Source of the DNA: JAWXCE01 sp034440495
GTDB taxonomy: Bacteria > Pseudomonadota > Alphaproteobacteria > Rhizobiales > Rhodomicrobiaceae
DNA: 64,000 nucleotides
NCBI GenBank assembly: GCA_034440495.1
Contig: JAWXCE010000041.1
Coordinates: 8,707 to 72,706, forward strand
Reading direction: 5' to 3'
Positions 54,515 to 62,724 of this stretch are shown here, in pieces. The notes beneath the pieces are model-generated. The model was not told the DNA's origin, did no database searches, and saw only the letters and a program-made list of their open reading frames with translations. A program made the translations under genes and the position numbers. Position 1 is the stretch's first letter. Each line of letters starts with the position of its first letter.

Positions 54515-54626
54515 GCAAATGAATTCGATCTGTCAGCAATCATTTTGCAGTGCGACAAGTTGTCGGAAAAAGCAGCGGAACAATTCTGTGCCATTAAGAT
54601 GCACGACAATCTCTAGGAGGATGTAA

Positions 54627-55817
54627 TTGCGCATTGCAGCCATTATCGTGGCGGGGGGCAGCGGCAGCCGGGCGTCACGCTCTCTTAACGATATTCCAAA
54701 GCAGTACGTATCGGTTGGCGGGCAGCCAATGCTTGCCCGAACGCTGCGGATTTACGAAACACATCCGCAGATTTCCCGCACGCTCACGGTCATTCGCGAT
54801 TGCGACGCCGATTTATATCAGGCTTGCTCGGGCGCGGCGCATTCACGCCGGATGGCGCCTGTTCATGGCGGTGAAACGCGCCAGCAATCCGTGCTGAACG
54901 GCTTGCGTGCGCTTAAAGACGAGGCGCCTGACTTCGTGCTCATTCATGATGCAGCGCGGCCATTTATAACCCATGCGATTATTGATCGGGTCATCCTCGC
55001 CTTACGTGAATCGGTGGGCGCCATCGCGGCGACGCCTGTGGTGGACACTCTAAAGCGAGGCGCGGCTGGCATGATCGAGCAAACGGTGGATCGTGTGGGG
55101 TTGTGGGGCGCGCAGACGCCCCAGGGCTTTCGTTTCGCAGACATTCTTGAGGCGCATGAGGCGGCTGCAATGGCGGGACGCACGCAGTTCAGCGATGACG
55201 CCTCGATCGCGGAGTGGCGAGGCTTGCGCGTGGCGCTGGTTGACGGTTCGAGAGAAAACTGGAAAATCACTACGGCTGAAGATTTGGCGCGAGCGGACAG
55301 GGTTTTCATGAACGGCTGGGAAACGCGGTTGGGGACGGGCTTCGACGTGCATTCGTTCGAGCCGGGCGATTTCGTCACCCTGTGCGGCGTGGGCGTGAAG
55401 CATACGCACAAATTAAATGGGCATTCGGATTCGGATGCGCCGCTACACGCGCTTACCGACGCGCTTCTCGGCGCGATTGGCGCGGGCGACATCGGCGATC
55501 ATTTTCCACCGTCCGACATGCAATGGAAAGGCGCCGACAGCGCGATTTTCCTGCGCCATGCACGCGATCTGATCGCGGCGCGCGGCGGACGCATAGTCAA
55601 CGTGGACTTAACGATACTGGCCGAGCGACCGAAAATCGCGCCGCATCGCGGCGCCATGCGCGCCTGCGTTGCCGGGATCTTGGAGATCGATATAGATCGC
55701 GTTGGGCTAAAGGCGACCACAATGGAAACGCTAGGATTTATTGGTCGCCGCGAGGGGCTTGCCGCAATGGCCTCGGCCTCCGTTGCGCTGCCTATGAAAT
55801 CGGATGGGATGACATGA
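54627..55817 (+). CDS. ispDF: Bifunctional IspD/IspF isoprenoid enzyme
   Basis: This fused enzyme makes CDP-methylerythritol (IspD, about 1-228) and cyclises the later phosphorylated intermediate to MEcPP (IspF, about 231-396) in the MEP pathway. IspD shows IVAGGSGSRAS and HDAARPFI; IspF shows GTGFDVHSF, GHSDSDAPLHALTDALLGA and KATTMETLGFIGR. The start is a TTG six bases after AGGAGG; an ATG directly after the AGGAGG is followed at once by TAA. The fusion is typical of alphaproteobacteria. Confidence 0.95.
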   Translation: MRIAAIIVAGGSGSRASRSLNDIPKQYVSVGGQPMLARTLRIYETHPQISRTLTVIRDCDADLYQACSGAAHSRRMAPVHGGETRQQSVLNGLRALKDEAPDFVLIHDAARPFITHAIIDRVILALRESVGAIAATPVVDTLKRGAAGMIEQTVDRVGLWGAQTPQGFRFADILEAHEAAAMAGRTQFSDDASIAEWRGLRVALVDGSRENWKITTAEDLARADRVFMNGWETRLGTGFDVHSFEPGDFVTLCGVGVKHTHKLNGHSDSDAPLHALTDALLGAIGAGDIGDHFPPSDMQWKGADSAIFLRHARDLIAARGGRIVNVDLTILAERPKIAPHRGAMRACVAGILEIDIDRVGLKATTMETLGFIGRREGLAAMASASVALPMKSDGMT

Positions 55818-56341
55818 CCCCGGATTTACTTGACCTCGCCGCACAGGTTTTAACCGCATGCCGCGAGCGCAAACTCAAGCTTGCGACCGCTGAATCCTGC
55901 ACGGGTGGTCTTATCTCTGCGTATCTAACCGAAATCCCCGGCTCATCGGACGTCTTCGACCGCGGCTTCGTCACATATTCAAACGACGCTAAAATCGAGA
56001 TGCTCGAAGTACCGGCGGAAACCATCGCGATGTGGGGAGCCGTGTCAGAGGAGACAGCGCGCGCCATGGCTGCAGGCGCTCGGGCCCGCTCACCCGCCGA
56101 GATAACTGTAGCTGTGACGGGTATCGCAGGGCCTGGCGGAGGTTCGCCGGCAAAGCCAGTCGGCCTCGTATATCTGGCGTGCGTCGTGCGCAGAAAATCC
56201 GCAGATATCGGCACGGCGCCAAACGTCTTTCTGAAGGAATACAATTTCGGGGAGATCGGCCGCGCCGCCGTGCGCGAGGAAACGGTGAAGGCCGCTTTTA
56301 TGCTTCTTCTGGCCGCGCTTGGAGATGAGCCAAAGGCGTGA
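55814..56341 (+). CDS. CinA-like nicotinamide-nucleotide amidase (PncC)
   Basis: A 175-residue single-domain CinA C-terminal protein, homologous to PncC, which deamidates NMN to nicotinic acid mononucleotide in pyridine-nucleotide salvage. Family motifs are TAESCTGGLISAYLT (near 23), the FVTYSNDAK segment, GAVSEETARAMA and AVTGIAGPGG. Its ATG overlaps the ispDF TGA (ATGA), indicating coupled translation. The N-terminal MocF-like domain of full CinA is absent. Its last 44 bp overlap the convergent ratA gene. Confidence 0.9.
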   Translation: MTPDLLDLAAQVLTACRERKLKLATAESCTGGLISAYLTEIPGSSDVFDRGFVTYSNDAKIEMLEVPAETIAMWGAVSEETARAMAAGARARSPAEITVAVTGIAGPGGGSPAKPVGLVYLACVVRRKSADIGTAPNVFLKEYNFGEIGRAAVREETVKAAFMLLLAALGDEPKA

Positions 56342-56795
56342 TGCCGCCCTGGCCATAAATCGCGTCCGCCCTCGCCTCGAAAGCGGCAGAGAATTTGCGG
56401 AAGGCCTGATCGAACACCGCACCGGCCAGAAGCTGGAAGGCGCGCGAGTGGAACTCGTAATCTATGGCGAAGCGTACGTCGCACCCGCCCGCCTCGGCGC
56501 TGGCGAAACTCCAACGGTTTTCGAGCTTGCGGAACGGCCCATCCAGATAATTGGCGACGATGGCGCCCTCCTCCGGCTTGAGCACGACGCGGCTGGTGAA
56601 GCTCTCGCGGATAAATTTGTACGCAACCGTCATTCGCGCGATGAGAACCTCATGTCCGCCCTCGCGACGCCGCTCGGTGATGCGCAGCGCCTCGCACAGC
56701 GGCATGAACTCCGGATAGCGCTCGATATCCGCGACGAGCGCGAACATGTTTTGCGGCGAATGCCGCACCCGGCGTGTGGTGGAGAAGGATGGCAT
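56298..56795 (-). CDS. RatA/Coq10-type START-domain (ubiquinone-binding) protein
   Basis: A 165-residue SRPBCC/START-fold protein of the RatA/Coq10 family. Members bind ubiquinone and support respiration; E. coli RatA was also described as inhibiting 70S assembly. Family landmarks are VRHSPQNMFALVADIERYPE near the N-terminus, and the C-terminal AIDYEFHSRAFQLLAGAVFD. It is downstream of lipA and a DUF4240 gene; lipA-ratA adjacency is conserved in alphaproteobacteria. The 3' end overlaps the convergent cinA gene by 44 bp. Confidence 0.88.
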   Translation of the reverse strand: MPSFSTTRRVRHSPQNMFALVADIERYPEFMPLCEALRITERRREGGHEVLIARMTVAYKFIRESFTSRVVLKPEEGAIVANYLDGPFRKLENRWSFASAEAGGCDVRFAIDYEFHSRAFQLLAGAVFDQAFRKFSAAFEARADAIYGQGGITPLAHLQARPEEA

Positions 56796-57284
56796 TTAAT
56801 ACTTGGCCGAAAGACGAGGAAACAGAGTCATCAAATTGTCTTCCTCCCAACGCTCGCCCGCAGGCTCTGCGCCCTCGGTTGAAAAATCGCGGTTAAGCTC
56901 CTTGATCGCCTTTTGCTCATAAATTTCAAGTGTAATATAACCAAAGGTTTCTAGGTCTGGCATATCGATATACTCGACATCAGCCAAGGAGTCAGGATTT
57001 TCCAACGCTTTTTCAAACGTGCCCACTCCCTCTGAAATCAGCCAGTCTCGAAAATATCGAAAGCTGTCATCAGAACATCCGCCAAGCATTATGTAAGCAG
57101 CGCCCCAGAGATCCCAGCGATAGGCTTGCCTTAATTGAGCGTCGTAATGGTTTTGAAATGACTGCAGCTCTTCGGCTGGTAAATCTTGCAGCCGCTCGCG
57201 AAGCTTTTTGATACGTTCGTCAAGGTCTGCGCCAGCGGCGGCGCGAACGATGTTGATATGATCCCAAAATTGATCGACTTGCAT
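56796..57284 (-). CDS. DUF4240 domain protein
   Basis: A 162-residue cytosolic protein with the features of DUF4240: an N-terminal FWDHINIVRAA segment, LRERLQDLPAEELQSFQNHY, then WDLWGAAYIMLGGCSDDSFR and FRDWLISEGVGTFEKAL. The domain is uncharacterised and often occurs in stand-alone, sporadic genes. Its stop codon directly abuts the ratA start codon with no spacer and it lies 35 bp after lipA, so it has been inserted into the conserved lipA-ratA pair. Function not known. Confidence 0.75.
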   Translation of the reverse strand: MQVDQFWDHINIVRAAAGADLDERIKKLRERLQDLPAEELQSFQNHYDAQLRQAYRWDLWGAAYIMLGGCSDDSFRYFRDWLISEGVGTFEKALENPDSLADVEYIDMPDLETFGYITLEIYEQKAIKELNRDFSTEGAEPAGERWEEDNLMTLFPRLSAKY

Positions 57285-57319
57285 CGCGACGGTTCTCTCA
57301 ACAATTAACCAGCAAAAAA

Positions 57320-58279
57320 TCAGTGATTATCTGATGCTCGCTGGCGGGCGGCGCGGAGTTTCGCGAAATCGTCGCCCGCATGATAGCTGGAGCGGGTCAG
57401 CGGGCTGGCGGAGACCATCAGAAAGCCTTTGGCATAAGCGACTTGCTCGTAGGCCTTGAACTCGTCCGGCGTCACGAAGCGGATGATGGCGGCGTGTTTA
57501 CGGGTCGGCTGCAAATACTGGCCAATAGTGAGGAAATCTACATCCGCCGCGCGCAGGTCGTCCATGAGTTGCAACACCTCGTTGCGCTCCTCCCCCAGCC
57601 CGACCATGATGCCCGATTTTGTGAAAACCTGGGGGTCAAGCTCCTTGGCGCGCTGCAGCAGCCGCAGCGAGGCGAAATAGCGCGCGCCGGGGCGGATGGT
57701 GAGGTAAAGCGACGGCACGGTTTCGAGGTTATGGTTGAACACGTCGGGACGCGCCTCGATCACCGCCTCAAGCGCGTTGTCCGGTTTGCGCAGAAAATCT
57801 GGCGTCAGCACCTCGATGGTCGTGCCCGGCGATGCGGCCTGGATCGCGCGGATAACCTCGGCAAAGTGCGCGGCGCCGCCGTCGGCAAGATCGTCGCGGT
57901 CAACGCTCGTGATAACCACATGCGCCAAGCCAAGCTTGGCAACAGCGTCGCCCACCCTGCCCGGCTCGCCCGCATCCAGCGGTCCCGGCATGCCGGTCTT
58001 TACATTGCAGAAGGCGCAGGCGCGCGTGCAGGTGTCGCCCATAATCATCATGGTGGCGTGGCGCTGCTGCCAGCACTCGCCAATGTTCGGGCAGCCCGCC
58101 TCCTCGCACACGGTATGCAGCCCGTGCTCGCGCACGATAGCCTGCGTTTCCTTGTAGAGCGGCGATCCGGGTGCCTTGACCCGGATCCAGTCCGGCTTAC
58201 GCAGCATCTCCGTGTCCTGTCGCCGCGCCTTTTCAGGGTGCCGCACCGCCGGTTTTGTAGCGTCTAAAATTACGACCAT
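57320..58279 (-). CDS. lipA: Lipoyl synthase LipA
   Basis: LipA is a radical-SAM enzyme that inserts two sulphurs into octanoyl groups on E2 and GcvH domains. With ATG 58279 it has 319 residues. The auxiliary cluster ligands are Cys58, Cys63 and Cys69; the radical-SAM cluster is Cys84, Cys88, Cys91 (CTRACAFC). Longer readings upstream add unconserved sequence. It serves the pyruvate dehydrogenase genes (aceF, lpd) nearby. Confidence 0.95.
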   Translation of the reverse strand: MVVILDATKPAVRHPEKARRQDTEMLRKPDWIRVKAPGSPLYKETQAIVREHGLHTVCEEAGCPNIGECWQQRHATMMIMGDTCTRACAFCNVKTGMPGPLDAGEPGRVGDAVAKLGLAHVVITSVDRDDLADGGAAHFAEVIRAIQAASPGTTIEVLTPDFLRKPDNALEAVIEARPDVFNHNLETVPSLYLTIRPGARYFASLRLLQRAKELDPQVFTKSGIMVGLGEERNEVLQLMDDLRAADVDFLTIGQYLQPTRKHAAIIRFVTPDEFKAYEQVAYAKGFLMVSASPLTRSSYHAGDDFAKLRAARQRASDNH

Positions 58280-58394
58280 CTGGTCCGCCAGTTCGCGAGG
58301 ATTTATTAAACCTATAGATAGCTGTCCCCACATGGAAAGGGAAGCGGCTGATAATGCGCCATGCGCGCGCCGCATCACGCACGATCACTCGTTT

Positions 58395-58439
58395 TACACG
58401 TTTGCGTGTAACCTCAATCTTAATGCGCCGTTTGCGTGT
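58395..58439. promoter_or_regulatory. Palindrome plus repeat upstream of the fasciclin gene
   Basis: TACACG-TTTG-CGTGTA (58395-58410) is a perfect inverted repeat, and CGTTTGCGTGT from it (58399-58409) recurs at 58429-58439, exactly 30 bp later. The pair lies 46-90 bp upstream of the fasciclin start, between it and the divergent lipA. The spacing of nearly three DNA turns suggests two sites on one helix face. Confidence 0.5.
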
Positions 58440-58484
58440 TTAATATACGTCCCCTAGTCTGGGACGCAACAACAGGGAAACCCC

Positions 58485-59045
58485 ATGCGTAACACATTGA
58501 AAACCATCCTGGCCGCAGCGGCCGTGACAACAGCGTTTGTCGGCGCCAGCTTTGCTGAAAAGTCTGTCACAGTAGGCGGCGCGCCAATGTATGCGTCGAA
58601 AAACATTGTCGAAAACGCTGTAAACTCGAAAGATCACACCACGCTTGTCGCGGCTCTGAAAGCTGGCGATTTGGTGAAAACACTATCGAGCGAAGGCCCA
58701 TTCACGGTTTTCGCGCCAACCAACGCGGCTTTTGAAAAGCTGCCAGCCGGCACGGTAGACACGCTGTTGAAGCCTGAAAACAAGAAGATGCTCGTCGGCA
58801 TCCTGACCTATCATGTCGTACCAGGCAAACTGACTGCCGAAACCATTGCCGGAAAGATCAAAAGCGGCGGCGGTAAAGCTGAGCTGACAACCGTAGAAGG
58901 CGAAAAACTGACGCTGATGGCAAGCGGCGGAAATGTCATGATTACGGATGCCAAAGGCGGCACAGCGACCGTGACTATTGCTGACGTTCTGCAATCGAAT
59001 GGCGTTATCCACGTGGTTGACAACGTGCTTCTGCCAAAAGGCTAA
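58485..59045 (+). CDS. Fasciclin (FAS1) domain exported protein
   Basis: A 186-residue exported protein: signal peptide about 1-24 (ending AFVGASFAEK) and one FAS1 domain with the H1 and H2 motifs, FTVFAPTNAAFEKLP (near 73) and the ILTYHVVPG to VIHVVDNVLLP segments. Single-domain FAS1 proteins are secreted or periplasmic and may aid adhesion; the role here is unknown. AGGGAA precedes the ATG. It is a single-gene unit with its own terminator, inserted between lipA and the pdh genes together with the polymerase gene. Confidence 0.88.
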   Translation: MRNTLKTILAAAAVTTAFVGASFAEKSVTVGGAPMYASKNIVENAVNSKDHTTLVAALKAGDLVKTLSSEGPFTVFAPTNAAFEKLPAGTVDTLLKPENKKMLVGILTYHVVPGKLTAETIAGKIKSGGGKAELTTVEGEKLTLMASGGNVMITDAKGGTATVTIADVLQSNGVIHVVDNVLLPKG

Positions 59046-59067
59046 TATCTCATCTAGCCGAAAAACC

Positions 59068-59103
59068 AAAAGCTTCGAGGACGCCGAGCCTCGAAGCTTT
59101 TTT
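59068..59103 (+). terminator. Rho-independent terminator after the fasciclin gene
   Basis: A perfect 13-bp stem (AAAAGCTTCGAGG with CCTCGAAGCTTTT) closes an 8-base loop and ends in a T tract. It begins 22 bp after the fasciclin stop and insulates it from the SOS-controlled polymerase gene. Confidence 0.92.
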
Positions 59104-59114
59104 ATGCTATATAT

Positions 59115-59129
59115 GTTCTGCTTATGTTC
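59115..59129. promoter_or_regulatory. LexA operator (SOS box) of the Y-family polymerase
   Basis: GTTCTGCTTATGTTC matches GTTC-N7-GTTC exactly and ends 51 bp before the polymerase start codon, just after the fasciclin terminator. With the same element at lexA, it marks the polymerase as DNA-damage inducible. Confidence 0.88.
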
Positions 59130-59180
59130 TTGCTTTTGAGTAAAAATCCATTTAGGCATGCGTCTCCCGATAACTAGGCG

Positions 59181-60566
59181 ATGTCAATGCATCAAGACAC
59201 TTCCAAGCCTCTCAGATATCTCTTCATCGACTTCAACAGCTACTTTGCCAGCGTGGAACAGCAGGTGCGCCCGCATTTGCGCGGACGCCCAGTTGCCGTC
59301 GCGCCCTTGATGAGCGACAGCACATGCGCCATCGCGGCAAGCTATGAGGCGAAGGCGTTCGGCATTCGCACTGGCACATCTATTCGTGACGCCAAGCGGA
59401 TGTGCCCGGATTTGGTCATCGTACCCGCAAGGCATGAAGTTTACGTCGAATACCACCATAAACTGCTGGAGGAGATTGACCGTCACATCCCCGTTCACAA
59501 AGTGTGGTCGGTGGACGAAATGGCGTGCAAGCTCGATAAAACCGAGCGAACGCCTGATGCCGCGCGAGACTTAGCGCATCGCATCAAACGCGGCATCGCC
59601 GAGCGGGTGGGCGAATGCCTGAAATCGTCGATTGGCGTCGCGCCGTCGAGCTTGCTGGCAAAAATTTGCACCGATTTACAGAAGCCAGATGGGCTGGTGA
59701 TCCTGCGCGACGAGGACTTGCCCGGACCGCTGCTAAACTTAAAGCTTAGAGATTTACCCGGTATTGGCGAGCGCATGGAGCAACGCCTGACAAAAGCTGG
59801 CGTGACCAGTGTGGGCAGGCTATGGAGCCTTGCTCCGAAACAGGCGCGCGCTATCTGGGGCAGCGTTGGCGGCGAGCGCTTCTGGTATTCGCTGCATGGC
59901 TTCGACGTGCCGGATTTAGCGACAAATAAGTCCGTTATCGGCCACAGCCGGGTGCTCGATCCGCAAAGCCGCCGCCCGCGTGAGGCGCGGCTTGTCGCCC
60001 GCACTCTGGCTATGAAGGCGGCTTACCGGCTACGCCATTACGGGCTGGCGGCCGGCGGATTTTTCCTCGCTGGCGACAAATGGGAGTCCGGCTGGGCCTC
60101 GCAGGCGCGCTTCAGCCCGACGCAGGACAGTTTCGAGTTGCTAAAATGGCTGGACGCGCTGTGGCCGGGTTTGGTGCGCTCGGCGGGACGCAACCCGCAG
60201 TTCCGGCACGTGCAAATCGGCCTGTTCAATCTAGTTGAAATGAAGGCGCGCCAGCCTGACTTATTCATCCGAGCTGATGAAGCGCTGACCCCAGCAGGCA
60301 AATCCGAACGGCTGTGGGATATGTTCGATGCGGTCAACGAGAGCTACGGCGGAGATACTTTAACGCTCGCCTCGCAAATCGGTCAGGAATTGCACTACGC
60401 AGGCGCTAAAATCGCCTTCAACCGCGTTCCGGACCAGTCCGAGTTCCACCAAACCGCACTGGAAGATGCCGAAGGCAAAAGAGCCGCGCTGCGCGTCGCC
60501 CTCGCGCTAAAGCCGCGCCGCTCCGTGGGCTGGGGGAAAACCTTTACCATGCCGACGGCGGCTTGA
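59181..60566 (+). CDS. Y-family translesion DNA polymerase
   Basis: A 461-residue Y-family polymerase of an alphaproteobacterial branch sometimes mislabelled ImpB. The catalytic acids are present in LFIDFNSYFASVEQ and VWSVDEMA, so unlike ImuB it should be active. DLPGIGERMEQRL (near 190) is the helix-hairpin-helix region, followed by the little-finger domain. It is not a clear DinB/Pol IV or UmuC ortholog. Its own promoter region has a perfect LexA box, so it is very probably SOS-induced. No imuA or dnaE2 follows. Confidence 0.9.
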   Translation: MSMHQDTSKPLRYLFIDFNSYFASVEQQVRPHLRGRPVAVAPLMSDSTCAIAASYEAKAFGIRTGTSIRDAKRMCPDLVIVPARHEVYVEYHHKLLEEIDRHIPVHKVWSVDEMACKLDKTERTPDAARDLAHRIKRGIAERVGECLKSSIGVAPSSLLAKICTDLQKPDGLVILRDEDLPGPLLNLKLRDLPGIGERMEQRLTKAGVTSVGRLWSLAPKQARAIWGSVGGERFWYSLHGFDVPDLATNKSVIGHSRVLDPQSRRPREARLVARTLAMKAAYRLRHYGLAAGGFFLAGDKWESGWASQARFSPTQDSFELLKWLDALWPGLVRSAGRNPQFRHVQIGLFNLVEMKARQPDLFIRADEALTPAGKSERLWDMFDAVNESYGGDTLTLASQIGQELHYAGAKIAFNRVPDQSEFHQTALEDAEGKRAALRVALALKPRRSVGWGKTFTMPTAA

Positions 60567-60679
60567 ACTTATCTCCTAGCTCCGTCTATAGTTTTAAGCC
60601 TGTTACCGGAGGGGGTTCGCAAATAGTTCAGTCGCGTACATCGACATATGACACAGATATTGACGGCCGCGAACTGGGA

Positions 60680-62083
60680 TCAGAAATGGACAGCGCGGCC
60701 GTAGGCGTCGAGCACGGATTCGTGCATCATCTCGGATAGCGTCGGGTGCGGGAAGATGGTGCGCATCAACTCGGCCTCCGTGGTCTCCAGGGTTTTGGCG
60801 ATGCCGTAGCCCTGGATTAGCTCGGTGACTTCCGCGCCGATCATGTGCGCGCCGAGCAGCTCGCCTGATTTGGCGTCAAACACTGTTTTAATTAGCCCTT
60901 CGGGCTCACCAAGCGCAATGGCTTTACCATTGGCTTGATACGGGAAACGCCCTACTCTCACCTTGTGTCCGGCTGCTTTCGCCGCAGCTTCTGTTAGGCC
61001 TACGCTCGCCACCTGCGGCGTGCAGTATGTGCATCCGGGGATATTGCGCACATTCAGCGGATGCACGTCGTTCAACCCGGCGATTTTCTCGACGCAAATG
61101 ACGCCCTCATGGCTCGCTTTGTGCGCCAGCCACGGCGCGCCGGTTACATCCCCAATAGCGTAAACACCGGGCGCGCCGGTACGGCCCCACTCGTCGATGA
61201 CTATGTGCCCGCGCTCCACTTTTACGCCGAGTGCTTCCAGGCCGAGGTTTTCCGTATTGCCTGTAATTCCAATCGCAAGAACCGCACGGTCAGCTTCCAC
61301 AACGCTGGTTTTTCCGGCCGCGCTTAAAGTGGCCTTGACGCTGTCCGCGCCTTTTTCCAACTTTTCAACCTTCGCGCCGGTGCGAATGATCATGCCCTGC
61401 TTCTCGAAGCTTTTGCGGGCGAGCGCCGAAATCTCCTCGTCCTCAACCGGAAGGATGCGATCCATGATCTCCACAACCGTCACTTTTGCGCCGAGGCCGC
61501 TATAAAAGCTGGCGAACTCAATACCGATTGCGCCGCTCCCGATCACGATCAGCGATTTCGGCATGGCGGGCGGCAACATCGCTTCCTTGTATGTCCAGAT
61601 AAGCTTGCCGTCCGGCTCCAGGCCGGGAAGGGTTCGCGCCCGCGCGCCTGTCGCCACAATAATATGCTTTGCCGTCACATCCGGTGCGGCTTTGCCGTCC
61701 TTGCCCGTCACGGCGATAACGCCGCCGCCCTTGAGCTTGGCTGACCCATCGATCACCGCAACCTTGTTTTTCTTGAGCAAAAATCCGACGCCGCTTGTCA
61801 GCTTTGCCGCCACTTTGCGGGAGCGCGCCACGATCTTGGGCAGATCGAAACTCACCTCTTTCGCAGACAGGCCGAACTCATCCAGGTGTTGCATCATCCG
61901 GTAGATTTCGGATGTGCGCAAAAGCGCCTTGGTCGGGATACAGCCCCAGTTAAGGCAAATCCCGCCCAGATGCTCGCGTTCGATGACGACGGTCTTTAGC
62001 CCTAGTTGCTCCGCCCGGATGGCCGCGACATAGCCGCCCGGCCCTGCGCCGATGACCGCCAAGTCGAATGAGGTGTCCGCCAT
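60680..62083 (-). CDS. lpd: Dihydrolipoyl dehydrogenase (E3)
   Basis: Lpd re-oxidises dihydrolipoyl groups of 2-oxoacid dehydrogenase complexes with FAD and NAD+. The 467 residues have the FAD-binding GAGPGGYVAA, redox cysteines Cys43 and Cys48 (GGICLNWGC), the NAD-binding GSGAIGIEF and the C-terminal catalytic His in FPHPTLSE. Being downstream of aceF it is probably the pyruvate dehydrogenase E3. GGGGG precedes its ATG, inside the end of the upstream acetyltransferase frame. Confidence 0.95.
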   Translation of the reverse strand: MADTSFDLAVIGAGPGGYVAAIRAEQLGLKTVVIEREHLGGICLNWGCIPTKALLRTSEIYRMMQHLDEFGLSAKEVSFDLPKIVARSRKVAAKLTSGVGFLLKKNKVAVIDGSAKLKGGGVIAVTGKDGKAAPDVTAKHIIVATGARARTLPGLEPDGKLIWTYKEAMLPPAMPKSLIVIGSGAIGIEFASFYSGLGAKVTVVEIMDRILPVEDEEISALARKSFEKQGMIIRTGAKVEKLEKGADSVKATLSAAGKTSVVEADRAVLAIGITGNTENLGLEALGVKVERGHIVIDEWGRTGAPGVYAIGDVTGAPWLAHKASHEGVICVEKIAGLNDVHPLNVRNIPGCTYCTPQVASVGLTEAAAKAAGHKVRVGRFPYQANGKAIALGEPEGLIKTVFDAKSGELLGAHMIGAEVTELIQGYGIAKTLETTEAELMRTIFPHPTLSEMMHESVLDAYGRAVHF

Positions 62084-62724
62084 GTCATAGCCCCCGAGTA
62101 ATTATCAGCCGCCAGTGAATAGTCGACCGGGCGCTGCAAAAGAACAATAGCTCTATCGTAAGGCGCGGGCGCGTTTGTGTCCGCCGGAAGTAACGCCACC
62201 TGCTTAAATCCGTGGAGTCCATAAAATTTAATGGCTCCAGGGTTGCCCGCTCCCACCTCCAGAGTCAGACGTTTGCAATTTTGCGCTGCCGCTTTTGCGT
62301 GCGCGGCCTCCAGCAAGGTGCGGCCAAGGCCAAAGTTCTGGAAGTCTGGGTATAACGCAAGCGTGTTCACGTAAAAGCTTGCGGGCGCTAAATCCTCAAC
62401 ATCCATCGTCGGGCGCAGATAGTTGGGAAGCGCGCACAGCTTCCCGGATGCGGCGAGTTTTGAAACCCGGAAGCCGAGCAATACGCCGACCGTCCGGTGG
62501 CCAATTTGAACCAGCAATGAGTGTTTCACCGCGAAATTTTGCGCGTGGCGGGCCTCAAGCACTGCCGACATATCGATGATGTGCCCGTCGCTGCAATGTG
62601 TGGGCTTGGGAAAGTCCGGCGGGCTATCGCCGGAGATAATGATAAGGTCTGCGATGGATGCGGCGTCAGTGCCCCGTGCGGTGCGCAGGCGAAAGGGTTC
62701 ATGCAAAGCATGAGAGTATGTCAT
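62002..62724 (-). CDS. GNAT family acetyltransferase
   Basis: A 240-residue GNAT protein: the N-terminal 80 residues are variable, the acetyl-CoA core is VNTLALYPDFQNFGLGRTLL near 125 and GAGNPGAIKFYGLHGF near 170. It resembles the frameshifted acetyltransferase beside kdsA (both have a LAP..YVN.LA.YP segment). The frame runs 82 bp into lpd in another reading frame; the last 27 residues look like out-of-frame lpd sequence rather than a natural C-terminus, so the original stop may be lost. It lies between aceF and lpd, co-directional. Substrate unknown. Confidence 0.8.
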   Translation of the reverse strand: MTYSHALHEPFRLRTARGTDAASIADLIIISGDSPPDFPKPTHCSDGHIIDMSAVLEARHAQNFAVKHSLLVQIGHRTVGVLLGFRVSKLAASGKLCALPNYLRPTMDVEDLAPASFYVNTLALYPDFQNFGLGRTLLEAAHAKAAAQNCKRLTLEVGAGNPGAIKFYGLHGFKQVALLPADTNAPAPYDRAIVLLQRPVDYSLAADNYSGAMTWRTPHSTWRSSAQGRAAMSRPSGRSN

